From CAZBKJ01 sp964492495 (lineage in GTDB: Bacteria > Patescibacteriota > Microgenomatia > UBA1400 > UBA12028), in assembly GCA_964492495.1 (NCBI GenBank), contig CAZBKJ010000029.1:1-15842 (forward strand): 15,842 nucleotides of DNA, written 5' to 3'. The notes beneath the pieces are model-generated. The model did no database searches, was not told where the DNA came from, and worked only from the letters and a program-made list of their open reading frames with translations. How positions within the stretch are numbered: the first letter of the stretch is position 1; every line of letters starts with the position of its first letter. The position numbers and the translations under genes are program-made. Of the stretch, positions 6,998 through 12,456 are shown piece by piece.

Positions 6998-8896
6998 TTA
7001 CGGGCAAGCACGTAAAAACCTGGTAGCCAGCATACTGTAGTCTGACAGATCCACGACACCATCTCTATTGATATCACTTCGAGGATGCGTGATTGGCGAC
7101 TTCAAGAAGTTCGCCACGAGAATGCTGTAGTCAGAGAGGTCTATAACTCCATCTTCATTGATATCTTGGTTACACACACTTGCAGTAGCAGTCGGGGTCG
7201 GGGTGGGAGTCCCCGTTGTACCTTGACCAGTTTGTGCCGCTACCTGTGCCGTTTTTGCTGATTCATTGTTTTGGATATCAACACTTGAAATCGTAAATTG
7301 GTAGGTGGTATTGGGTCGCAAACTCACATCAGTGAAACTAGTCGTATCTGTTTCACCAATAAGCACCGAGTCTCGGTAAATTTTGTAGCCGGTAACGGAC
7401 ACATTGTCCGTTGAAGCATTCCAGGCAAGTGACACTGAGTCACCTGAAGAGCTTGTCGTACGAAGATTGGTGGGGACTGATGGTGCTTGACTATCTGGAG
7501 CTTCACTCCCACCGGTGCCTTGATACACACCAAGCCACGAACCCGATCCCACCCACGCAATTTTATTGTCATAGATGACTGGCGTATTGGCGTAGCCACT
7601 ATTTCCATCTCCGGGACCTGAAATAAACATGTACTTATTCACGTCATTTGGTGGGGTATCCCACTTGGGTACTTCATGCGAGTACGCGGTTCGCACCAAG
7701 TTTGTCAGTCGTTTTCCTTGATGATCAATCATGCCAAGGAAGTCAGCAACACCACCATACTCTCGCAGTCCTCCCCCCATACTACTGTAGGAATACTCAT
7801 CTCCTCGGATAAGGACGAGGTCTAAGAATTTGATTTCACCCGTATCCATATTGATTGTCCAGGTGCTTGCATGTGATTGCTTAAATGCCAATGTATCAGT
7901 CAACATGAGTGGCGTCAGAGATCCCCAATAGGGTGTTGGAAGCCCAACTTTGAAACGTTCCGCTCCAGTCTGCAAATCGGCAGCAAACACCGTTCGTGCT
8001 TGTGGATGCTGTGCATAGTAGCCTTCAGCCGCGCTCACAATTCCTTCAGGAGGGGTGTAGAGCGGAGGATCTCCTCTCCAATCTGTCTGCATTGGAGTTT
8101 CACGATAGTAGGGCTGTCCCTCAATGGCATTCATATCTCGTGCGCGCGCACCGGTGGTAAATAATACTGTGTTTTTCCCGATCATAGGATTGGCGTGTTT
8201 GACGACTTCTCCAGGAAGATTCACGACCCATTTCTGTGTTCCCGAAATATCAAAACCATACCCCTTAAACTCATCCGTCTGAACGGCAATCATTCCATTT
8301 TTGGCTGCCACTGCACCAAGCACTCTTCCGGAAAGGTTTTTCGTCCACAGGACAGTTCCATCTTCTGGATCAACACTGTAGAGCTTTTGATCCAAGCCTC
8401 CGATGAGAACTGCGCCGCGATGAAAGATAGGAGAGGCCATGAAAGGCTCGGTAGATTTGACTGTCCATTTCTTTGATCCAGCCAAGTCATACCCTTGAAG
8501 CTCTCCCTTGTCCCCAAGGTACACCGGGACGATCACTCTGTTTGCAACCACGACCGGACTTCCATAGATTGCGCCACCAGTAGTTGCCACCCAGAACTTG
8601 TTGCCGGTATTGAGGTCATACGAAGTAAGTTTGCCATCCACGGTTGCTAGATATAGTCTGCCATCAACGATGATTGGTTGTGATCTGACATGCACACCCA
8701 CTGGCAGCTGTTCTTTCCATTTCACCGACACTGACCCCGTGACAAATTGATCGGTCTTTCCTGTGAGCCCTGAGTCATGGTTGTACATTGGCCAATTCTC
8801 GATAGCAAAGACCGTATTCACAGAACTGAGCCAGAGGGTAGACAGGAGAACAACAAAAAGTGAGAGTGAAAAAAAAGATGTTCTAGTGTTTTTCAT
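6998..8896 (-). CDS. Secreted PQQ-like beta-propeller protein with Fn3 and C-terminal dockerin
   Basis: This is a 632-aa protein. The signal peptide is residues 1-31 (cut after TVFA). Residues 32-460 form a PQQ-like propeller with blades such as RLYLATVDGKLTSYDLNTGNKFW, VLIGGLDQKLYSVDPEDGTVLW and VFAADLQTGAERF. The opening WPMYNHDSGLTGKT is typical of the first strand of these propellers. Residues 470-556 are a fibronectin type III domain (PSVPTNLRTT...VSLAWNAS...GYKIYRD...TTYQFTISSVD). Residues 557-573 are a Thr/Pro linker. Residues 575-631 are a dockerin with loops DINEDGVIDLSD and DINRDGVVDLSD, bracketed by Cys575 and Cys631. The gene follows the toroid gene by 12 nt. Its role is probably binding or scaffolding within the secreted carbohydrate-active system. 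It is not a direct duplicate of the 1519-3381 product, since the propeller sequences differ clearly and only the dockerins are close. Confidence 0.9.
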   Translation of the reverse strand: MKNTRTSFFSLSLFVVLLSTLWLSSVNTVFAIENWPMYNHDSGLTGKTDQFVTGSVSVKWKEQLPVGVHVRSQPIIVDGRLYLATVDGKLTSYDLNTGNKFWVATTGGAIYGSPVVVANRVIVPVYLGDKGELQGYDLAGSKKWTVKSTEPFMASPIFHRGAVLIGGLDQKLYSVDPEDGTVLWTKNLSGRVLGAVAAKNGMIAVQTDEFKGYGFDISGTQKWVVNLPGEVVKHANPMIGKNTVLFTTGARARDMNAIEGQPYYRETPMQTDWRGDPPLYTPPEGIVSAAEGYYAQHPQARTVFAADLQTGAERFKVGLPTPYWGSLTPLMLTDTLAFKQSHASTWTINMDTGEIKFLDLVLIRGDEYSYSSMGGGLREYGGVADFLGMIDHQGKRLTNLVRTAYSHEVPKWDTPPNDVNKYMFISGPGDGNSGYANTPVIYDNKIAWVGSGSWLGVYQGTGGSEAPDSQAPSVPTNLRTTSSSGDSVSLAWNASTDNVSVTGYKIYRDSVLIGETDTTSFTDVSLRPNTTYQFTISSVDIQNNESAKTAQVAAQTGQGTTGTPTPTPTATASVCNQDINEDGVIDLSDYSILVANFLKSPITHPRSDINRDGVVDLSDYSMLATRFLRACP

Positions 8897-8908
8897 ACGT
8901 TTACAAAT

Positions 8909-10123
8909 TTATTGTGACCACGTCAGTCCATTTGCTCGGTGCATGAGCGCGACTAGATGTTGGAGTCGTAGGATATCCAGGTACCCAGGAACAGAGCGTG
9001 AGCTCATTGCCAGTGGAAGTTCTTTGCGTAGGGTCGCCACTGACTCTTCGGTGGTATAGGCACGAAGGAGAAAAATGGGACTCGCAAACAGATTCATTTG
9101 ATAGCCTTCCTCACCGGAACGCTCACCAGCATCGGTGATGGGAGGGAATGGGGCGACTGCCATCCAGTCAGACACATGATCCATATCAGACAAGTACCAG
9201 GTACGGAAACGATTCGTCACTGTATTCATCTGCGCTGTGACTTTTGTTTTCGAATAATCGCGCAGTACCCGTGCCAAATCTGGCGTCAGATCTTGGTATC
9301 CATCGATGATGAGAAATCGTGCCAAGCTACTGCCACCTTTTAGGATCACTGGGTTGTTTGATTGAGCGGAAATCTGGTCAATTTTTGTAGAGAGCAGGGT
9401 GGTCGCACGCGTTGCTGCGGTATTTTTTGTCGTCGTATCTGCTTGGATTTGTGCCATTCGTGCCATTGCTATGTTTCCTGCGATCTCACTATTGATTCCT
9501 GAGGTTCGTTCAGACGAATTTCCAAGGAAACGACTGGAGTTTTGCCCACAGCTGGTGAATATACTTTTGATTGTGTTCCAGTTGGACTGAATCGGAGCCC
9601 AGTTATTTGTGTAGTGAGCATACGCCCACAATCCATACAATGCATCCCAGCAAAACGCTGAGTTTCCACTCCAACTTACTCCGTATGTTGGGTCAGTACC
9701 TGCTTTGCCGACTGTTCCACTTACTTCATTGTTTGTGATGTGTGACTGACTAAGAAGATACGTGTTCACTTCAACATCCAAGTACTGGCGAACTGACTGC
9801 GATTGTGAAGACTCAAGATAGGGAAGTGTCTGGGCAATTGAGGCGACTGCTTTTCCATGTCCCCACAGCAATTGAGTGGCTGTTCCCCAGTTACGAACGC
9901 CTCGTAGTTCATGATTGTTTGATGCGACAAGTAGACTTACTTGCGACCTGATCTTGGTGACGATATCGTCATTGCCAGTGACAGTTGTGACCCGGGGGAG
10001 TTCAAAAATATACTTCTGCAGTTCTGAGCTTGGGGGAGCACCCTGCACTGATTGTGTGCGAAAAAGAAAGAAGAGCAGAAGCAAAGACAAGGTTCCGGTG
10101 ACAAATAACGCTATTTTTTTCAT
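8909..10123 (-). CDS. Exported (alpha/alpha) toroid-like protein, possible polysaccharide lyase or hydrolase
   Basis: This is a 404-aa protein, the first gene of the minus-strand operon. Residues 1-29 are a signal peptide or N-terminal anchor (MKKIALFVTG, then LSLLLLFFLF, cut after VQGA). The rest is mostly helical, with repeated amphipathic helices rich in Trp and Tyr: NWGTATQLLWGHGKAVASIAQTLPYL, FCWDALYGLWAYAHYTNNW, NWNTIKSIF, EIAGNIAMARMAQI. This pattern is characteristic of (alpha/alpha)n toroids found in glycoside hydrolases and polysaccharide lyases. Cys158 and Cys192 are the only cysteines after the signal sequence and could form a disulfide. No dockerin is present, unlike its three operon partners. 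No catalytic residues can be named safely, although His89, Glu213 and the late acidic stretch DAGERSGEEGYQ (331-342) would be worth testing. Linkage to the glycosidase supports a glycan-processing role by inference. Confidence 0.8.
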   Translation of the reverse strand: MKKIALFVTGTLSLLLLFFLFRTQSVQGAPPSSELQKYIFELPRVTTVTGNDDIVTKIRSQVSLLVASNNHELRGVRNWGTATQLLWGHGKAVASIAQTLPYLESSQSQSVRQYLDVEVNTYLLSQSHITNNEVSGTVGKAGTDPTYGVSWSGNSAFCWDALYGLWAYAHYTNNWAPIQSNWNTIKSIFTSCGQNSSRFLGNSSERTSGINSEIAGNIAMARMAQIQADTTTKNTAATRATTLLSTKIDQISAQSNNPVILKGGSSLARFLIIDGYQDLTPDLARVLRDYSKTKVTAQMNTVTNRFRTWYLSDMDHVSDWMAVAPFPPITDAGERSGEEGYQMNLFASPIFLLRAYTTEESVATLRKELPLAMSSRSVPGYLDILRLQHLVALMHRANGLTWSQ

Positions 10124-10215
10124 GAGTCCAATCTAGACTCTAGTGTAGTAGTTTGTTCAAAAAAAGCAAAGTGGGAAGAGAAAGTGTTGTAGCGTACAAT
10201 CTCCTCATTCATCAC
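10124..10215. promoter_or_regulatory. Divergent promoter region for the two carbohydrate-active transcription units
   Basis: On the minus strand TAGATT (10135-10130) lies exactly 6 nt before the ATG at 10123, with TTGAAC (10160-10155) upstream at a 19-nt spacing. This would give a leaderless operon mRNA. On the plus strand TACAAT (10195-10200) lies 15 nt before the ATG at 10216, with no good -35 and no Shine-Dalgarno. Control from this shared spacer would allow coordinated expression of the operon and the divergent glycosidase gene. The boxes are visible; promoter activity is inferred. Confidence 0.4.
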
Positions 10216-11508
10216 ATGCCAACAGAACTCTTATCCAGAAAAAACTTTATACGACTCTCTGCTTCAAGCTTGGGAGCCTTTCTTCTTTCCTGGTATCCAG
10301 ATTTTCTTTCGAGGCAGGAATCCACCAACTGGCCAACAGAGCCTGACGCTATTCTGACCAAGATACGAGAACTTGCGTTTACGCCCGGATCAAAACTTTC
10401 AAGCACCATCACTCCACGTAAGATCATGTGGGAAATAGCACAAGTAAGAAAAGCACAACAAACTTGGTCTGAAGACGCGAGACGAGACGAGAGTAAGTGG
10501 ATGGAGCATCAAGAAATTATTGCCTCATCATTATCACTTTTGGCTGAGAATGGAATTTCAGGTGGAAGGCTTGCAATCTTTTCCTACGAACTGACAGATG
10601 ATGGTGTACATTTTGACTGGTCTCCAATGGAAACGGCCATTGATCTGATGAGAAAACATGGAATGAGCGTTGACTTGTGTCTTGGGCCTCTTGATTATCC
10701 GGAAGGGCCTGGAATACGACTTCCAGTCTATCTGCAAGACATGGTGAGAGACGAAGCAAAAAAGCAAGGAGTCCACCATATTCATATTTCACAAGACAAT
10801 GATCTACAAATGCCACGATCAAGTGAAGCCATCCGAGCATTTGCGTACGATTTTTGTGTTCAACAACTAGAGCGATACGGACAAGACGAGCGAATTGAAA
10901 AGTTCTATATCGGAAACGAGTGGCCTGATCCACATGGAATTGAAAACGTTGAGGGTGTGACAATGAGTATTGGTGAAAATTTCATGAAAAGTATTATCAG
11001 CATTGTCCAAGAAAAAACGCAGAAACCCATAGGCATCAATACAAATATTCATCCATCACAAGTTGAAAAAATTCAAAAAGAACTAGGGGGCGTTATCAGA
11101 GCCTTGGGTGAAAATGGTTTCTTGGGTTTTGATACCTATCCAACCCAGGAAGCCAAAGAATTTTGGTTGCGACGTGCCAATACTCACTATGGAGAACTCA
11201 TCGGAGTACTCCACCATCTTTTTCCTGCGACCGCTTTTGTGTTCACAGAGATGCAAGGGGAACCATGGCCAGAAAGGACACTTGCTGGTAAATCATGGGT
11301 GGATATTTTTACGACGAATCCAGAAGTGATCACGCAGTTTTATGAAAACCAATTTGCTCCCACATTGGAAACAAATCTCATAGCAAGTCGCATCGCTGAA
11401 GTGGGAGTATGGGGAATACCAGCCATGCTAGTGTTCTCTCAACTCGGATACACATTTCCGTTGGAACTGATGAAAGCGATTGCAGACGCAATGGGAAAAG
11501 AAGAATAA
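10216..11508 (+). CDS. Exported TIM-barrel glycoside hydrolase (GH-A/GH42-like)
   Basis: The product is 430 aa from ATG 10216. The frame is open back to a TTG at 10153, but that start would place the TACAAT box inside the gene and bury the signal. From the ATG the product opens MPTELLSRKNFIRLSASSLG, followed by AFLLSW. This is a signal or anchor with an SRKNF motif like a Tat signal whose second Arg is Lys. Barrel features follow: GGRLAIFSYEL, a long helix, VDLCLGPLDYPEGPG, FYIGNEWPDPHG, GFLGFDTYP and FVFTEMQGEPW. In GH-A enzymes the Glu of the NEW motif (residue 235) would be the acid/base, and the Glu of the TEMQGEPW motif (residue 345) the nucleophile. The extended E-x-Q-x-E-P-W motif is a useful family signature. 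It is divergent from the operon, ends on a strong terminator and has no dockerin, so it probably acts near the membrane. Confidence 0.85.
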   Translation: MPTELLSRKNFIRLSASSLGAFLLSWYPDFLSRQESTNWPTEPDAILTKIRELAFTPGSKLSSTITPRKIMWEIAQVRKAQQTWSEDARRDESKWMEHQEIIASSLSLLAENGISGGRLAIFSYELTDDGVHFDWSPMETAIDLMRKHGMSVDLCLGPLDYPEGPGIRLPVYLQDMVRDEAKKQGVHHIHISQDNDLQMPRSSEAIRAFAYDFCVQQLERYGQDERIEKFYIGNEWPDPHGIENVEGVTMSIGENFMKSIISIVQEKTQKPIGINTNIHPSQVEKIQKELGGVIRALGENGFLGFDTYPTQEAKEFWLRRANTHYGELIGVLHHLFPATAFVFTEMQGEPWPERTLAGKSWVDIFTTNPEVITQFYENQFAPTLETNLIASRIAEVGVWGIPAMLVFSQLGYTFPLELMKAIADAMGKEE

Positions 11509-11530
11509 AAACCCGCTTCCGCGGATTTTT
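11507..11530. terminator. Bidirectional intrinsic terminator
   Basis: A CCGC/GCGG stem (11513-11516 with 11521-11524) with loop TTCC is extended past one C/A mismatch by AAAAA (11507-11511) pairing with TTTTT (11526-11530). U-tracts result on both strands. It begins inside the TAA of the glycosidase gene on the plus strand and lies 3 nt past the CCA end of tRNA-Gly on the minus strand, so it can serve both convergent units. Confidence 0.8.
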
Positions 11531-11533
11531 ATT

Positions 11534-11609
11534 TGGAGCGGTAAAAGGGACTCGAACCCTCGACCTTCTCCTTGGCAAGGAGACGCTCTACCAACTGAGC
11601 TATTACCGC
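11534..11609 (-). tRNA. tRNA-Gly (anticodon GCC)
   Basis: This is a complete 76-nt cloverleaf on the minus strand. Acceptor GCGGTAA pairs with TTACCGC. The D stem is GCTC/GAGC, the anticodon stem TCTCC/GGAGA, with loop TTGCCAA and anticodon GCC (11576-11574). The T stem is GAGGG/CCCTT with one G-U pair, and its loop is TTCGAGT. The discriminator is U, the usual base for bacterial tRNA-Gly. CCA is encoded in the gene (11536-11534). Genes nearby on the right encode tRNA-Leu without CCA. Confidence 0.95.
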
Positions 11610-11623
11610 AAACTTCCGAAGGT

Positions 11624-11652
11624 AGTATACCAGTGTCAAGCGATGTTTTACA
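11624..11652 (-). promoter_or_regulatory. Putative promoter of tRNA-Gly
   Basis: On the minus strand TGTAAA (11652-11647), a 17-nt spacer and TATACT (11629-11624) lie 14 nt before the tRNA 5' end. The -10 is good and the -35 is poor. Read-through from the 63-aa ORF, whose stop is 46 nt upstream of the tRNA, is an alternative. Confidence 0.45.
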
Positions 11653-11655
11653 GTC

Positions 11656-11847
11656 TTACCCCCGACGAGAATTTGTAGGAATGACTAGATGTGAATCGAG
11701 GTTATGCAGACGACCAGCCAATGCAGATGGAAGTTCCCCTCCACCACTTGTCACGAGATTGATCAGACCTTGCACGCCAGCTATTTTTCCCTCTAGTGCT
11801 CGAGATTCTAGCTCTCTGATAGGGTTTACTTCAACTTTTGTCCTCAT
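11656..11847 (-). CDS. 63-aa protein of unknown function with strong Shine-Dalgarno
   Basis: The ATG at 11847 is preceded on the minus strand by AAAAAAGGAGGA (11862-11851), the best Shine-Dalgarno in the window. This decides the start even though the frame is open further upstream. The 63-aa product starts MRTKVEVNPIRELESRALEG and continues KIAGVQGLINLVTSGGGELPSALAGRLHNL. It looks helical, with a Gly-rich turn and a basic tail (NSRRG). I see no signal peptide, membrane segment or known motif. It has its own promoter candidate and sits back to back with the promoter of the structured RNA block. It could be a small structural or regulatory protein. No function is assigned. Confidence 0.65.
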   Translation of the reverse strand: MRTKVEVNPIRELESRALEGKIAGVQGLINLVTSGGGELPSALAGRLHNLDSHLVIPTNSRRG

Positions 11848-11866
11848 ATCTCCTCCTTTTTTAGAA

Positions 11867-11895
11867 AATATGCACCTACAATCATCTAGTTTCAA
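11867..11895 (-). promoter_or_regulatory. Promoter of the 63-aa ORF
   Basis: On the minus strand TTGAAA (11895-11890), a 17-nt spacer and CATATT (11872-11867) stand about 19 nt before the start codon, just ahead of the strong Shine-Dalgarno. Geometry is ideal for a sigma70-type promoter, though the -10 is imperfect. Confidence 0.5.
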
Positions 11896-11921
11896 GTCTG
11901 GAGGAGAAGGGTGGAAGGGTC

Positions 11922-11927
11922 TATAAT
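11922..11927 (+). promoter_or_regulatory. Perfect -10 box upstream of the structured RNA block
   Basis: TATAAT on the plus strand ends 21 nt before the GCCCGGG that opens the RNA block at 11949. The expected transcription start is about 11934. No recognisable -35 is present at 16-18 nt upstream (TGGAGG lies there). It is divergent from the promoter of the 63-aa ORF. The same perfect box precedes the tRNA-Leu at 15775. Confidence 0.5.
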
Positions 11928-11944
11928 AAACACTTGGCCAAATC

Positions 11945-11963
11945 ACATGCCCGGGTGGCGAAA
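11945..11963 (+). repeat. Displaced copy of the tRNA-Leu 5' end (19 nt)
   Basis: ACATGCCCGGGTGGCGAAA is identical to 12119-12137, which holds the first 15 bases of the intact tRNA-Leu(CAG) plus its 4 upstream bases. After this point the upstream copy does not continue as a tRNA: the D-stem partner, anticodon arm and T arm are missing. It therefore marks a tRNA-derived boundary for the noncoding block and is not a working tRNA. Confidence 0.85.
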
Positions 11964-12118
11964 CTGCGACGTCATCCGAAGTCTTGCGAAAGCATGACGA
12001 GTGGTGGGCAGATAGGAGCAAAGCGGGTATCCTAGGAAGCAAAACACAAAATGTTTTGCTGAGAGAGGACACATACCAGAGTTATAGAAAAGATAGAAGA
12101 AAGAAAACACAAGTAAAT
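11949..12118 (+). ncRNA. Putative structured RNA, left segment (unknown class)
   Basis: No credible ORF was found here and hairpins are dense. CGTCAT (11970-11975) pairs with ATGACG (11994-11999). Inside it CTT/AAG closes a GCGA tetraloop (11983-11992). GCCC (11949-11952) can pair with GGGC (12006-12009) around this hairpin. A second element has GGTAT (12026-12030) pairing with ATACC (12073-12077), enclosing a perfect 9-bp stem AGCAAAACA/TGTTTTGCT (12038-12046 with 12052-12060). The last part, 12080-12118, is A-rich and unstructured. A perfect TATAAT precedes the segment, so it may be transcribed with tRNA-Leu(CAG). It does not match the conserved cores of RNase P RNA, tmRNA, SRP RNA or group I introns as far as I can tell by eye. 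Confidence 0.45.
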
Positions 12119-12122
12119 ACAT

Positions 12123-12204
12123 GCCCGGGTGGCGAAATTGGCAGACGCGTACGTCTCAGAAGCGTATGGAGCAATCCTTGGAGGTTCAAGTCCTCTCCCG
12201 GGCA
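12123..12204 (+). tRNA. tRNA-Leu (anticodon CAG)
   Basis: This is a complete class II cloverleaf. Acceptor GCCCGGG pairs with CCCGGGC. The D stem is GCG/CGC. The anticodon stem TACGT/GCGTA has loop CTCAGAA with anticodon CAG at 12157-12159, reading CUG. The variable arm has GGA/TCC (12167-12179). The T stem GGAGG/CCTCT has loop TTCAAGT. The discriminator is A at 12204. CCA is not encoded (CAA follows), so it must be added after transcription. It is flanked by the two structured noncoding segments whose ends copy its own ends. Confidence 0.95.
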
Positions 12205-12207
12205 CAA

Positions 12208-12239
12208 TACAAAAATAGGACATTCGTCCAATTTTTGTA
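12208..12239 (+). terminator. Hairpin terminator after tRNA-Leu
   Basis: A nearly perfect stem begins 3 nt after the tRNA: TACAAAAAT (12208-12216) pairs with ATTTTTGTA (12231-12239), one A/A mismatch follows, then GGAC/GTCC closes an ATTC loop. Beyond one more mismatch CACA/TGTG extends it. The T5 in the descending arm fits an intrinsic terminator. The length and symmetry exceed what a terminator needs, so it could also be a processing stem. Confidence 0.65.
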
Positions 12240-12273
12240 CTGTGTTCATGGGTAAGACTATGTGCGCAGGCCA

Positions 12274-12292
12274 AGTCTTCCGGCAAGTTGCT
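12274..12292 (+). repeat. 19-nt dispersed repeat, copy 1
   Basis: AGTCTTCCGGCAAGTTGCT is identical to 15049-15067. Here it supplies the ascending arm of the GGCAAGTTGC hairpin in the structured segment. Both copies lie in noncoding DNA upstream of plus-strand genes. Confidence 0.8.
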
Positions 12293-12399
12293 GATGAGGC
12301 AACCTGCCCAATCCCGCCATGCGGGGCTCTCCCGTGAGAGGCCAAGTCTAGGAGGCGATAGCCGGGAATGCTCCGAAGCCACGAAGTGGCGACAGAGTA

Positions 12400-12413
12400 C
12401 TCTCCCGGGCACA
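12400..12413 (+). repeat. Displaced copy of the tRNA-Leu 3' end (14 nt)
   Basis: CTCTCCCGGGCACA is identical to 12193-12206, the 3' strand of the T and acceptor stems of tRNA-Leu(CAG) plus discriminator and two flanking bases. No T loop or anticodon arm precedes this copy. With the 5'-end copy at 11945 it brackets the noncoding block, and CCCGGGC (12404-12410) is complementary to the GCCCGGG at 11949-11955. Confidence 0.85.
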
Positions 12414-12432
12414 TTAAAAGACTCAGTAAATT

Positions 12433-12450
12433 TATAAAGAATAGTAGGAG
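12433..12450 (+). promoter_or_regulatory. -10 box and Shine-Dalgarno of the 843-aa gene
   Basis: TATAAA (12433-12438) is a plausible -10, and GGAG (12447-12450) lies 6 nt before the ATG at 12457. No clear -35 is seen at the expected position, which falls in the end of the structured segment. Transcription could therefore start here or come through the RNA block. Confidence 0.45.
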
Positions 12451-12456
12451 AAAAGT

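Larger units (their letters stand above)
12245..12413 (+). ncRNA. Putative structured RNA or 5' leader, right segment (unknown class)
   Basis: This segment is GC-rich compared with its surroundings and packed with hairpins. GGCA+GTTGC (12282-12291) pairs with GCAAC+TGCC (12299-12308) with one mismatch. CCCGC/GCGGG (12313-12317 with 12321-12325) and CTCTC/GAGAG (12327-12331 with 12336-12340) follow. GCCAC/GTGGC (12378-12382 with 12386-12390) comes later. The 10-mer GGCCAAGTCT occurs twice (12269-12278, 12340-12349). The segment ends in a copy of the tRNA-Leu 3' end. It may be a separate RNA, the right half of a larger RNA whose ends GCCCGGG (11949) and CCCGGGC (12404) could pair, or the leader of the 843-aa gene that starts 44 nt later. 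No own promoter is clear. Confidence 0.45.

Noticed and set aside
1522..7174. Dockerin-coding DNA repeats as a CRISPR-like or mobile repeat
   Set aside because: The six similar segments are in frame and code for EF-hand loops, so protein constraint or domain duplication explains them.
10153..10215. TTG start at 10153 for the glycosidase gene
   Set aside because: It adds 21 residues ahead of the export signal, has no Shine-Dalgarno and would place the TACAAT box within the coding region.
12291..12308. Possible hammerhead ribozyme: CTGATGA at 12291-12297 followed by a GGCA/TGCC stem
   Set aside because: The conserved GAAA after stem II is missing (CAAT follows), and a better fold uses GTTGC/GCAAC across the same bases.
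11949..12410. Group I intron interrupting an outer tRNA-Leu
   Set aside because: The outer halves do not add up to a full tRNA (anticodon arm and T arm are missing), and I could not find the conserved P3-P8 core sequences.
11949..12410. RNase P RNA, tmRNA or SRP RNA
   Set aside because: None of the conserved core sequences, such as the RNase P P4 region, the tmRNA tag reading frame with T arm, or the SRP GGAAGGAAGCAGC-like loop, is visible.
12193..12413. Integrated element with tRNA 3' end as att site
   Set aside because: The 14-nt repeats are only about 200 nt apart and enclose no integrase or other gene. A remnant cannot be excluded, but nothing supports an intact element.
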